Assembly: GCA_946122785.1 (NCBI GenBank)
Contig: CAMGYJ010000008.1
Location: 1,279,912-1,343,911 of the forward strand
DNA from: Linum tenue
Lineage: Eukaryota > Streptophyta > Magnoliopsida > Malpighiales > Linaceae
Direction of reading: 5' to 3'
DNA length: 64,000 nucleotides
In this document: positions 23,566-33,193 of the stretch, piece after piece
Layout of the letters: each line of letters opens with the position of its first letter
Position numbering within the stretch: the stretch's first letter is position 1
Made by a program: the position numbers and the translations under genes
Notes under the pieces: generated by a model
What the model was told of the DNA's origin: nothing
The model's input: the letters and a program-made list of their open reading frames with translations, nothing else
The model's database searches: none

Positions 23566-24789
23566 GGGCATGTTCTGAGAGTTTTTATCTTTGTCAGCAT
23601 GCAAACTGTCTATTTTGTGTCGGTTTTTGTTTCTTTTTCTTTTCCTTTTGGATGCTGTACTATTGGGCTGACCATTGGACCTAACGTATGTGTTTGAGCT
23701 TGTTGGTTTCCTTTAGCTCTGCCTGTGTTCCCGACTGGTCCTCTCTCCAGTCCGTCCCATGCCGACTGGTCCATTTCCAGTCTCTTGCAGTCTGTGCACA
23801 CCGGTAACATCGTTCCCCTTTCTTTTTCTCTTCTCCATTGAGGGCAATGTCGATCTTAAGTGTGGGGGGTGATGTTTATTTTGTGACTGCATTCGATCTG
23901 TTTGTGTGCTTGGAGCCTAGTCCAAATTTTTAAATTTGAGGGCTCCAAGTACGTGTTCCTTGCAATTGCCTGCTCAGTATGCTTTGAATTGACAATCTCT
24001 GTAGTGATTTGCAACCTAGGGAGGTAGTGTAGCACTATGGAGGATGTTGATGCATTTAAGAAGTCTCATTTCTTCTTCATATTGTGTTGGTTGATTGAGT
24101 GAATTAGTGATCTTAGGACCCTTGAATTGTGTGGTGTTGTGGACTCTCTGCCTGTCATGGACTCTTGTATCATGTTTTGAAAATAACAGGTGCTCGAAAT
24201 GTGCTTTAAAATAACGTCTCCCGTGCGAATAGGGCGAAAGTGTGTAAGGGGAGACGGGAATCCGTTCCCAATTTCCACCTACTACCTCCAGCCCCCTTAC
24301 ATGTCTTTCCCCCGCACGAGGCTCGAGACACTCGCTCTTGGCATGGCCGGTAAGAGCCGGGCTCCCGCAAAACCTTTGCTAGGTGGGAGCCCCCGTTTTC
24401 TGCAGAAACAGGTTGGAACCCGTGAAAAAAAAAAGAAAAACAGAAAACAAGCAAAAAGAAGAAAGAAAAGGGTTCCAACCATGTTCAAAAAGAAAATCGA
24501 GCACCTTGAATTAATGTGAGTCCATGATCTTTTGTTTTTGAGAGTCCCTTCATCCACGATTCATTTGTCCTCTGTTCACTATTTGCCATGAGACCGACTC
24601 GAGACTAGTGCTCTCGCCGAAGAAGCTATGAGATGACTTGTGCGTCGGTTGACCTCGTAAGTTGCTAAATGATCTAGGAAGTCCTCTACCTACGATCGAG
24701 GTTGTTTGTTGCTATAGAGGTCTGGAGAGCTGCATTGGTTTGAGTTAGGTTTGCTTGGGGACAAGCAAACGGTTAAGTGTGGGGGAGTT
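23566..24789 (+). other. Athila 3' untranslated region with polypurine tract and two stem-loops
   Basis: No gene. The polypurine tract AAGTGTGGGGGAG (about 24775-24787) precedes LTR B. A near copy, AAGTGTGGGGGGTGA, lies at about 23858, and GTGTGGGGGAAG at 22041. Two perfect inverted repeats are seen. GGGCTCCC 24359-24366 pairs with GGGAGCCC 24385-24392. GGTTGGAACCC 24411-24421 pairs with GGGTTCCAACC 24470-24480 around an A-rich loop. The short minus-strand ORFs here look accidental. Confidence 0.7.
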
Positions 24790-26114
24790 TGATAGACCGA
24801 TAATTATACATGTTTTCACCCCTATTCTGAAGCCGTTTGAGATGTGGATTTTAGTGTTTTAAGCCGATTTCACGCTAGGGTATCTGTTTATGTCATATTT
24901 CAGGTCCCGGCGTTGAAATCGAGGCGGAGAAACGAGTTCTGGGTCGGAAGGAGCAAAGTTGGGACAAAGGGAGCTGCAGGAGGAAAATACCCGCTCAGGT
25001 GGCCAAATACCCGACCGGGTATTCATTGTTTTGGGCGCCTGAGAAGCAGAGAGGGGCCCGGGCAGATGACATAAATCCCCGGTCGGGGATTTTGGAAAGT
25101 GACCGAGGATTTTAGCTCCACCAAAGCGGCGCGTTGTGCATATACCCGGTCGAAACCCAGAATACCCGACCGGGTATTTCGACCGGGTATCGCGACCAGG
25201 CAGCCAATTTAAGGAGAAAGAAGGCCAACATTGAAGGGTTCCGAGTTTTTGAGAGAGAAAGCGATACCTAGAGAGAGAAAGCGACGAACCAGAGTTCCCA
25301 AGCGTCATAGATCGATCTTCATCACCATTGGAGCCCGGCTTGAGCTTGGAGAAGTGCGATTAAACGTCCAGGAGCAGAAATCCATCTTCACAGTATGATT
25401 TCCGCGTCTGAATCTGCTTTTGCTTCTTTCTCTATGGAGTAGTTTCCCCATTCATCTGGGTATGGGGAACCCTAGATTTGTATGCTAGGTCTGATTGTAT
25501 GAACCCAAGTACAGAGTTTGTGAATTGATTATATTCGATTGAGGTTTGAATGATTGAATGACTTGAATCCTGATCAAATTCCTGTTGTTTCTGTTTTGAC
25601 CTAGAATGAGAATATCTGCATAGGTTGATAGAGTACCCTTAATCGGAGGTGGCGAATTGGTGACTTTAGTCGAGGAGCCAATTCGCTATTCTGTACCGAA
25701 TTCAATTCGGTAGTGGAGGTTTGGTTCGTTAGGGCCTCAATCTGTTTACTCAGGTGGAGGTTAGTCGCCCGCTAGAGACTCAGATTGAGAGGGTCTGGAG
25801 ACCTTTAGTCGAGACTTCAGGCTAGTTAAGAACCTTCCGCAGTATAACTTTCATGAAAACTGAACTTGGTAAATTGCAATCCGACTTAACTGCAGTCTAG
25901 GGGGATCCATATCCGGGTGACCTCTCTTGACTTGACAACAACCGTTTACTTGCTTTGTGTTTTTGTTTGCTTGAGTTGCACTAAAAGTTCATTGCTAAAT
26001 AATAAGAATTCACCGAGTAGTCATCACATCTAGGACCCGGGTTGACAATAAAACCCAAACCCGCTATACTACGCTTAAGGAAGTGGTTGCACTTGGCCAT
26101 TTTCTAGAGTGACA
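24790..26114 (+). repeat. Right Athila-like LTR (B), about 1325 bp, with TACCCG palindromes
   Basis: It starts TGATAGACCG, as LTR A does, after the polypurine tract. It carries TACCCG sites at 24988, 25008, 25143 and 25163, complete palindromes at 25008-25021 and 25163-25176, and a related CCCCGG/CCGGGG pair near 25076-25089. The terminal section aligns with LTR A up to cacttgg near 26096. The last bases (gagtgaca) match the end of LTR A only approximately, so the right border is uncertain by about 15 bp. Confidence 0.8.
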
Positions 26115-27651
26115 GTAGGAGTGAGTCAACGAGATACAGAAACCAATGACGTGCTTCATCGTCAAGAACTGGCATAAATATCTAGCAACGAAACACTCAC
26201 TATATGTTATAAACAACGAATACAAACAAATGCACTTTCGAAATTTATTGATATAGGGACATTGACTAACCTTCTGGCATGCACTAACATTCGGCATAAA
26301 CACCACGCCATCATTCATCAACTTGTTACGAATTTGTCTGGTCTTCATGTTAGCGCGTACCATTTTCTGCACCATGTTTTAATTGAGATGAATTGACATG
26401 GTACAGTATAAATAACTAGGTCATGACAAATAATTTGACATTATGGCTCTTACCGAAAACATATTTGGCAAATACCACACATTTGGCTCTTTCACATCAT
26501 GTTTTTCAGACATTGTTAGTGCCCTTGCACACAAATCCACTACCTACCATCCAACAATCAAACACAAAATCATCGTAAATCGTAACATAAATAGTGCACA
26601 ATTCATACGAAAGTCGTAGTAGTATAGTACTTACTGATGAGCAAACCCAGCTATTCTCGCTAATGATCGAACTCAAATAATTTCGTTGCACGTTTTCAGG
26701 AAAAAAAAGTCAACAACGGTCAAACTGCAAAAATCAAAATAACATAAATGTCAATTGTGATTTGCAACGTACAGGTCGACCTGTTCACAGTCACAGTCGA
26801 CCTTATTGGACAAACGGTCGACCTCATGACCTAAATGGTCGGCCACACGTACTAAAAAAACATCTTACTTGTCCCAATTCGTGTCCCCGGCCTTCTCTTT
26901 AGTAACAACATAATACAAGTCTTCAACTGGATTTTGAAGATTTTTGGTGAATCCTTCTAGACCCACTTTCATGACCTACAAATCATAGTTAAAATTAAAG
27001 TAACATATGAACACAAACACACATTATAGATGAATATGTAACGTAAACTTACCCCGTGCTTTTCGAAAGGACTCTTAGATTCATCTTCATCGCTATCAAC
27101 ACTAAATAATCCTTTTCTTACAAAATGATCCTTCTGTGGAGTGGTGTAGGAGTCACTTTCATATCGAGGTCTCTTGTACTTAGGAGAGGAACCCTTGCTG
27201 CGATTCGTTGTTTCACTCTGTCAAACATATAAACAAAACAAATTAGCACTAATGATAGTAATACTAATATCTTCAATCACATATGAATATACTTGGATAC
27301 CTTTAAATTGTGCTCTTTCAATAAATCGTCTATGCTCTGGTAGCAATTTTCAGAGTCATCATGGTCTTCCTCCTCTTTACCAAAGTCAAATTTCTTTCCT
27401 GTACCATCTCTTCCGCCATTCTCCATTCGTTCTGCACTTATATCTTTGATAGCACCTTCTAGCCTCTCAAACCCGTCATGCATCATCCCAGGCATATCTG
27501 TCAGTCGAACTGACAATTGCTCCACTCTATCACGCATGGACTTCTGAAAGTCATTGACTTGTGTTTGACACACCACCAGCTTCTCTTGTGTGGCTTTCAA
27601 CAATTTCATGATTTCACCCAAATCTTGATGCAGTCTCTCATCATGCGTCAT
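26115..27651 (-). pseudogene. Ulp1-like (C48) cysteine protease gene of a mobile element, truncated
   Basis: Ulp1 proteases cleave SUMO-type conjugates; plant MULE elements (Kaonashi type) often carry related genes. Canonical GT-AG borders give exons 27651-27301, 27217-27053, 26975-26869, 26724-26635, 26543-26454, 26366-26271 and 26181-26115. Exon 1 (117 residues from ATG 27651) is coiled-coil-like and then acidic. The last exon reads IFMPVLDDEARHWFLYLVDS, the HW block containing the catalytic His of the family. The gene is cut at 26114 by the Athila LTR, so catalytic Asp and Cys are absent. Exon 4 appears to have lost one base in a T8 run. Its upstream DNA and third intron hold the GGTCGACC array. 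Confidence 0.6.
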
Positions 27652-28650
27652 TGTCTAAACAATTTAAAGAAAATTCAAATCATAATTCAACTACAAATTT
27701 CTATAATTGACCAAAAAACAAAGACGTGGTCGACCTGACAAATTATTAGGTCGACCTGGAAGACAAATAGTGACTACCACAACCATTAAGGTCGACCTCT
27801 GTTCTTCCTAGGTCGACCTATCCAGCAGGAAAATAACAATTAACAACAAAAAGTAAGTTCAAAATTAAACCGAAAAAAGGATAGGTCGACCAGATATCTG
27901 GCGCGGTCGACCTTTTCAAGCACAACATAGTCATTCAAACAAAGCCAAAGTCGACATTCAAGTTGAATAACCAAAACAAACAGAAACGGTCGACCTTGAA
28001 ACACATTAGGTCGACCAATTGGGTTGATCTTCGTTACCTCGCAAGTACAGAAGTCCAAGTGTTGTGCCCTAAATTCAAATAAGAAGAATTGTCTCGTCAG
28101 GTCGACCTGGTTGATGTCAAGGTCGACCGAATGGTATTCTGCACGCAACAATATATCAAATTAGATGGTGGAAATCACGCATTAGAAAAGATGACGGCGA
28201 ATGCTACATTAGGTCGACCTCACCTTAGACCTGGTCGACCATTTCCAACACGTACAACAGCAACCGCGAACGATCTTCTTCACAAAGGCTCTAAATCGGA
28301 AAAAAACCTAATTCAGACTTGGTGGCGTTGAAGGGGACTTATATTCATATTTATAGAGATTTAGGACGTGAATGGGGCGACCCAATTCGTTTCATTTTCC
28401 GATTGTGGAACCTTTCTGGTGTTGGAATCCATATCCAATACGGATACGGTGTGAAGGCGGTCGACCTCTTTATAATGCGGTCGACCTGTTAGGTGCACAA
28501 GGGTCGGCCTATGAGGTATTTGGGTCGACCTTTCATTCTGTTAGACCACCAAAGCGGTCGACCATATTATGTAAGAGGTCGACCGCGTCTCGGAACCTCA
28601 CATACATGAATTAGTCAATTCGGTCGACCGCATTATGGATTAGGTCGACC
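26774..28650. repeat. GGTCGACC palindrome array with 21-bp phasing
   Basis: Sites start at 26774, 26795 (AGTCGACC), 26816, 26837 (GGTCGGCC), 27728, 27749, 27790, 27811, 27884, 27905, 27949 (AGTCGACA), 27988, 28009, 28100, 28121, 28212, 28233, 28459, 28479, 28502 (GGTCGGCC), 28523, 28556, 28577, 28622 and 28643. Twelve neighbouring pairs are exactly 21 bp apart and one is 20. The 13-bp spacers differ from pair to pair, so this is not a simple duplicated minisatellite. The upstream cluster lies before the first ATG of the Ulp1-like gene; the four-site cluster is inside its third intron. Confidence 0.9.
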
Positions 28651-29067
28651 GAAAAGTCCATGTCACGGTGACATGCATGTTACCGTAGCAAAATCCAAAA
28701 AGTAATCGTGTCCCAAACTAAAAAGTTGAAGAAAGACTTAGATCTATGTTTTAGTAAATGTACTTACTTGCAATTTGGTTTTGTTTGGTTTATATTGTTT
28801 TGCTGAATAATCATAGTTAATAGCCTTCTATGCATTATTAGAGATTTGTACAAGTTTTTCTCTAAGCTATTATTTTTGACAAACGTTACTTTTTCTATAA
28901 CATTTTTATTTTTTATTTTTATAAATTTGAATGGAAACATATTATGTGACTTTCTTTTTTTATTGGTAGAAAGACAGACACCTTAGGTCATCTAATTCGT
29001 ATTAATCACTATACGATCAATGACAATGCCAATACAATCATATCGAAGCCAATCCCAACATCGGGTC

Positions 29068-29528
29068 TCACACATCGAAAGAATGTGTGGAAAAATTAAA
29101 CATATGACCTTTATTTGCCAAAAAGTCAACGACACAATTGCCTTCTCTAAAGACATGGTTGATTTTCACCTCCCATTCCCGCTCCAACAGTCTACCAAAC
29201 TGCTCTGCAAGCGAACCATGTCTGTGGTCAGTATCCCTGCAGTCTTTGATAATAGCAATGGTCGTAGAGGTGTCGAGGTTCAGTTCAACTCTTCTAAAGC
29301 CCTGGTTCCATGCTCGTTCAAGCCCGACCACAACTCCCTTTAATTCTGCTCTCGTGATTGAACATATTCCCAAATTACATGTAAATGCATCAACGCTTTC
29401 ACCACTCTGTTGATTGCAGACAGGAGATAGCTTTTCCTGACATTCAAAATCGCTTGCTTGTTAATCTGAATCCAAGCTGTAGCTCTACGGATGGTCCCTT
29501 CTTCTGAAAATTTCTTCCCTTCCATCAC
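29068..29528 (-). pseudogene. LINE RNase H domain
   Basis: The frame 29373-29068 encodes RAELKGVVVGLERAWNQGFRRVELNLDTSTTIAIIKD...NHVFREGNCVVDFLANKGH. This is the plant-LINE RNase H (RVT_3) with the Glu of AEL, the Asp of LDT and the final Asp of VDFLA present. The overlapping frame 29528-29340 holds the segment just upstream. The first catalytic Asp was not found, so the domain is incomplete. It would remove RNA from the RNA-DNA hybrid. Confidence 0.8.
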
Positions 29529-29576
29529 CTCTTCGTTTCGCTGTTTCTAGAGGCTAAATCTTCCATCCCTCTCCCC

Positions 29577-30056
29577 TAGGGATGACAATTGGTCGGGTTG
29601 GGTTTTGCCAAACCCAAACCCATGGGTTTATCCGTGAAAAAAATCGGGGTAAAACCCACTGGGTTTGAAAAACACAAACCCAACCCACTGGGTATCCGCG
29701 GGTTCATGGGTACCCATGGGTTTTTGTCGTAAAATTTTACAATAACAAGTTCCTATCAAAATTAAAGTCAAATATCAACTTCATTCTACACAATTACAAA
29801 GAAAAAATTAGACATGTCTCCAAAAACATAAAGAAGATTAGTTGTTTAGAATATTAAATATCCCGGTAAAATTAATTATATGAGTGTGGGCGGTTACCCA
29901 TGGGGCGTGTTTACCTAAACCCAAACCCAACCCGGTAAATAGTGAACATGTTTAAACCCGAACCCAGCCCAAAACTCGTCAACACGGGTTTTACCCGCAT
30001 TGACCGGGTTGGGTCGGGTAGGGTACCCGTGGGTTCGGATTTTGTTGCCATCCCTA
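29577..30056. mobile_element. hAT-type MITE, 480 bp, inserted in the LINE
   Basis: The left end is TAGGGATGACAA and the right end, reverse-complemented, TAGGGATGGCAA. The flanks ctctcccc (29569-29576) and ctatcccc (30057-30064) form an 8-bp target duplication with one mismatch. Both sub-terminal regions are rich in gggtt/aaccc words, and the interior is AT-rich without a gene. It separates the LINE RNase H region from its reverse transcriptase side, so it is younger than the LINE. Confidence 0.9.
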
Positions 30057-30351
30057 CTATCCCCTTCCCATATCGTTGTGTCTTCTCCCCCATCAGGCCT
30101 AGAGACGTCTTTTCCTGCAATGTGGAAAAGAATATCATTAGGAAGGAGGTGGTTCAGCCTTGCCCAATCTCACTCACCTGACTCAGTTGTCCACTCTGCA
30201 ACTGAGGATCTTCTTTCTTCATCTGTCAGGTCTCTCAGAGTGAACTCTTCAAGGATGACTCCCTTTTCCACCCAAGGATGTGTCCAAAAACCTGTTGTCT
30301 GACCATCTTTAACACTCTAGATCAAAGCTTTCCTCATAATTGGCATGGCTT

Positions 30352-31748
30352 TCAGGATCGCTTCCATAGCGGAGAGTGATTGCTCTTCTTCATTGCTCGA
30401 ATGTTGCCCTCCACATGATGGAAGTACTTGTGTTGGAACACCTGGACCCAAAAATCATCACCCTTATTTAGTAGTTGCCAGGCAAGCTTAACCATGAAAG
30501 CTTGGTTGATAAACCTAGCAGAACTTAGGCCGAGACCCCCAAGATTCTTAGGTTTACAAATAGCATCCCACGAGACAAGGTGAACCTTCCTCTTGTTTTC
30601 ATTCCCAGCCCAAACAAAAGTTCTAATGATCCTATCAATATCATCACAAACTGATATAGGAAGCACAGACGTTTGCATTGCATAAACAGGAATCACATTT
30701 AAAATTGAACTGGCAAGAGTTACTCTTCCTACCAGAGACAACGTTCTAGCTTTCCACAAAGACAGCTTGCTGTCGATTCTTTCTAAAATGTATCTGTAAG
30801 TGTTCTTAGTTATTCTTCCATGAAGAACTGGAACACCCAAATACTTTCCTAAGTCAGCAGTTGATTGGATGCTAAGCCTTTGGCTGATGTCTATTCTAGA
30901 GTTAGTCCTAGTATTCTTAGAAAAGAACACCCTGGACTTCTTTGCTAACCAACTCCCCAGACGCTAGAGAAAAATGATCCAAACACTTTAACACAATGTC
31001 AGCTTGTCTAGGACTAGACTCAGCAAAAAGAACAAGATCGTCCGCAATGAACAAGTGGGAGAGAGGGTCCCCCTAGGAGAAAATCTAACAGGTTTCCAGT
31101 TCTTCAACCAAACTTCCCTAAGATGCAATGACTCAATCTTTCAACACAAAGAGTAAAGAGATAGGGTGAGAGGGGACATCCCTGCCTAAGACCTCTGGAA
31201 GGCTTGAAAGATTCATTTTCCCCTCCATTCCAGAGAACTTGCATTGATGTGGTGTTGACACACTTCATCAGCATATTAACACTGCCATCAGGGATGCCAG
31301 TCTTTCTCAAAGTGTCTTCCAGGAAAGCCCAATCGATCCTGTCGTAGGCTTTGGCCAAGTCGACCTTGAGTAACATAGTTCCTTTCTTCCCCTTCTTGTT
31401 TGTCCTCGAATGGATAGTCTCCTGCAAAACAAGAATATTATCAATGATGTGTCTGTTAGGAATAAAACTCAACTAATATTTATGGATCCATTGGGGCATA
31501 AAGCGCTTAAGCTTATTAGCTAAGCACTTGGCCACCACTTTATTACCCACGTTACAAAGACTAATTGGGCGAAATTGATTCATGGTCAAAGGGCTATCGG
31601 TCTTAGGAATAAGAGTCAAGAGAGTCTCATTTGTAAGGCTGATTGTGTTTGGATCTGTGGAGCATTTCACCACAAAGCTGTAGAAGGTCTGAGAAGGTAG
31701 CCTACGTAAGGCCAATAATAAGAGTGGGTTGTTTAGCAGAGATGACAT
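30352..31748 (-). pseudogene. LINE reverse transcriptase, broken
   Basis: The frame 31748-31473 carries TLIPKTDSPLTMNQFRPISLCNVGNKVVAKCLANKLK. The frame 31472-31104 carries MSFIPNRHIIDNILVLQE...LLKVDLAKAYDRIDWAFL and SRGLRQGCPLSPYLFTLCVERL. The catalytic LFIADDLVLFAE lies between about 31069 and 31026, in a different frame. The frame 30930-30352 carries the thumb and connecting region (SVLPISVCDDIDRIIRTFVWAGNENKRKVHLVSWDAICKPKNLGGLGL). A stop joins the first two pieces (after IHKY) and frame changes separate the others. The domains are well preserved otherwise. Confidence 0.85.
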
Positions 31749-31762
31749 GTTAGCTGAAAAAT

Positions 31763-31921
31763 GATGGCATGCTTGAGATTGTTAAATTTGAAGCAAACCA
31801 TAACCATGAGCTTACCCCTACTCAAATGAAACATATGTTGAGATCCAACTGGAAGCTTAGTTATGCTCAAAAACCAATACAGGAGGCAATTGCAAATTCA
31901 CATGCTGCTGTACCAAAATAG
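31763..31921 (+). pseudogene. FAR1-type DNA-binding domain fragment
   Basis: A 52-codon frame ending at TAG 31919-31921 reads GMLEIVKFEANHNHELTPTQMKHMLRSNWKLSYAQKPIQEAI. This fits the end of the FAR1 domain, a WRKY-GCM1-related zinc fold found in FHY3/FAR1 proteins and in the MULE transposases they derive from; HNHEL contains the His pair. An in-frame TAG at 31751 lies just upstream, where the LINE ends. No MULE transposase or SWIM domain follows, so this is an isolated fragment. Confidence 0.7.
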
Positions 31922-32762
31922 CGAACACATATTTTTCTATAAGCTCTTGGTGAAATGACATTATTGAATTCTTTTTTAGAAACTTATTTGTTTGAGATTT
32001 ATTTTAAAACAATTTCGATTGATAACCTTTTGGAATGGATTATGCATGTAATTTACTTTGAGATTCATTTTGGCACAATTCCGAGATATTACATTATTTT
32101 GGGAGATTGATTGTGTTTGTTGTTGATTGTAAGTTGATTACATGTTTTAGTTGATAAAATGATGCTTCAATTCGCATAATTATAGTCATAGGACTTAGCA
32201 CTAAAATGAAAACAATGAAGTTACAGTGTGCAAACTCTTTATTTGATGCAAAAAAAAGTCCTTTGATTTGCACGTGACAGAGAAAGGAGAGAAGGTGATA
32301 AAATTTCTCTTTCTTTGCACAAGCACCTCGTTACTGCTATCCCGTTAGAATTTGTGGTAGCTTTTAAATCGGGAATCAATTAAAAAGTAAGAAGAAAAAT
32401 AACCAATTAGGGACTGACACCTGGCTTGGTTGTAGGAACCCCATACAACCCTATAACCAATTAGTTGATTACAACCCTCTTCTTTGACAAATTTTTCTGT
32501 GACACGGTCCATTTCATCACATAAAATACACTATTGTCACTTAAAAATGAAAATTTTTCATAGACTATTAAAAATACCTTATGTGACAAAAAAAAATTAT
32601 TGTGACAAATTTTAGCGTTACCTAAGGTTAATCATTTTTTGTAACGAATTTTTTTGTCACATTTCTGTAATAACTTTGCGTGACGACGCAATGTGCCACA
32701 TAAAATATATATTTATACAAAAAATACTAGAAAAAATTGAGTTAAGTGTAACATAAATATTT
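31922..32762. other. Unassigned AT-rich DNA
   Basis: No gene. From 32490 to 32700 the words gtgacaaa, ttgtcac and tgtgaca recur on both strands, resembling the sub-terminal regions of CACTA or Mutator elements. No CACTA terminus was found here. Confidence 0.4.
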
Positions 32763-32765
32763 TTA

Positions 32766-33190
32766 GGGGTCGTTTGGAAGTTGGGATTGTTAGAGTTGTA
32801 TTTGTTGAATACATGTATTGTGCACAATACAATGTTTGGAAGTGTCAAAATGTAAAGCAATGCATGCATTGTTTTAGATAGGTCCCACCAACAATCACAA
32901 AAATGATGCATTATACAATCTCAACTAAAAGTTGAGATTGTTGCTTTTAGATTTGTGTCAACTTTTTCTTTCCATTTATATCCGTAATAGTTTTTGTCTT
33001 AAACTAAAAGTTTAGGGTAAATATGACATTTCCCCATAAAAGTAACTTTATGTAAATCAATGCATAAATTATAATCTCAACAACGAAACAATGTATTGTT
33101 AAAATGCATCCATTATATCAATACATGCATTTATATTATGGTGATTCATTACAATGCAACGATTTAACATTTACAACTTCTAAACCACCC
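32766..33190. mobile_element. Tourist-like (PIF/Harbinger) MITE, 425 bp
   Basis: The left end GGGGTCGTTTGGAAGTTG and the right end reverse-complemented, GGGTGGTTTAGAAGTTG, are imperfect terminal inverted repeats. A TTA trinucleotide flanks both ends (32763-32765 and 33191-33193), the target of PIF/Harbinger transposases. The interior is AT-rich and non-coding. A relative with similar ends is at 41833-42234. Confidence 0.8.
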
Positions 33191-33193
33191 TTA

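Larger units (their letters stand above)
8581..26114 (+). mobile_element. Athila-like (Ty3/gypsy) composite element with nested chromovirus
   Basis: From left to right: an LTR, a tRNA-Asp-type primer site, gag, a nested Tekay-like element, the C-terminal tip of an Athila integrase, a long untranslated region with a palindrome array, an extra ORF in the env position, a polypurine tract, and a second LTR. Protease, reverse transcriptase, RNase H and the integrase core are absent. The outer LTRs align but are very unlike (by eye 60-70% in conserved stretches) and carry different palindromes. The flanking five bases, tgggg and gtagg, are not a clear target duplication. It is therefore probably a fusion of two Athila copies rather than one inserted element. 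Confidence 0.8.
28950..31755 (-). mobile_element. 5'-truncated L1-type LINE, minus strand
   Basis: Reading on the minus strand from about 31755 to 28950, reverse transcriptase is followed by the zinc-binding region and RNase H. A T-rich run on the plus strand (tttctttttttatt near 28950) would be the poly-A tail. The endonuclease and ORF1 are absent, the usual result of incomplete target-primed reverse transcription. A hAT MITE interrupts it at 29577-30056. The truncated 5' end abuts a FAR1-like fragment at 31763. Confidence 0.85.

Noticed and set aside
26774..28650. CRISPR-like array, since a short repeat alternates with unique spacers of constant length.
   Set aside because: The repeat is only 8 bp, sites come mostly in pairs, and this is plant nuclear DNA.
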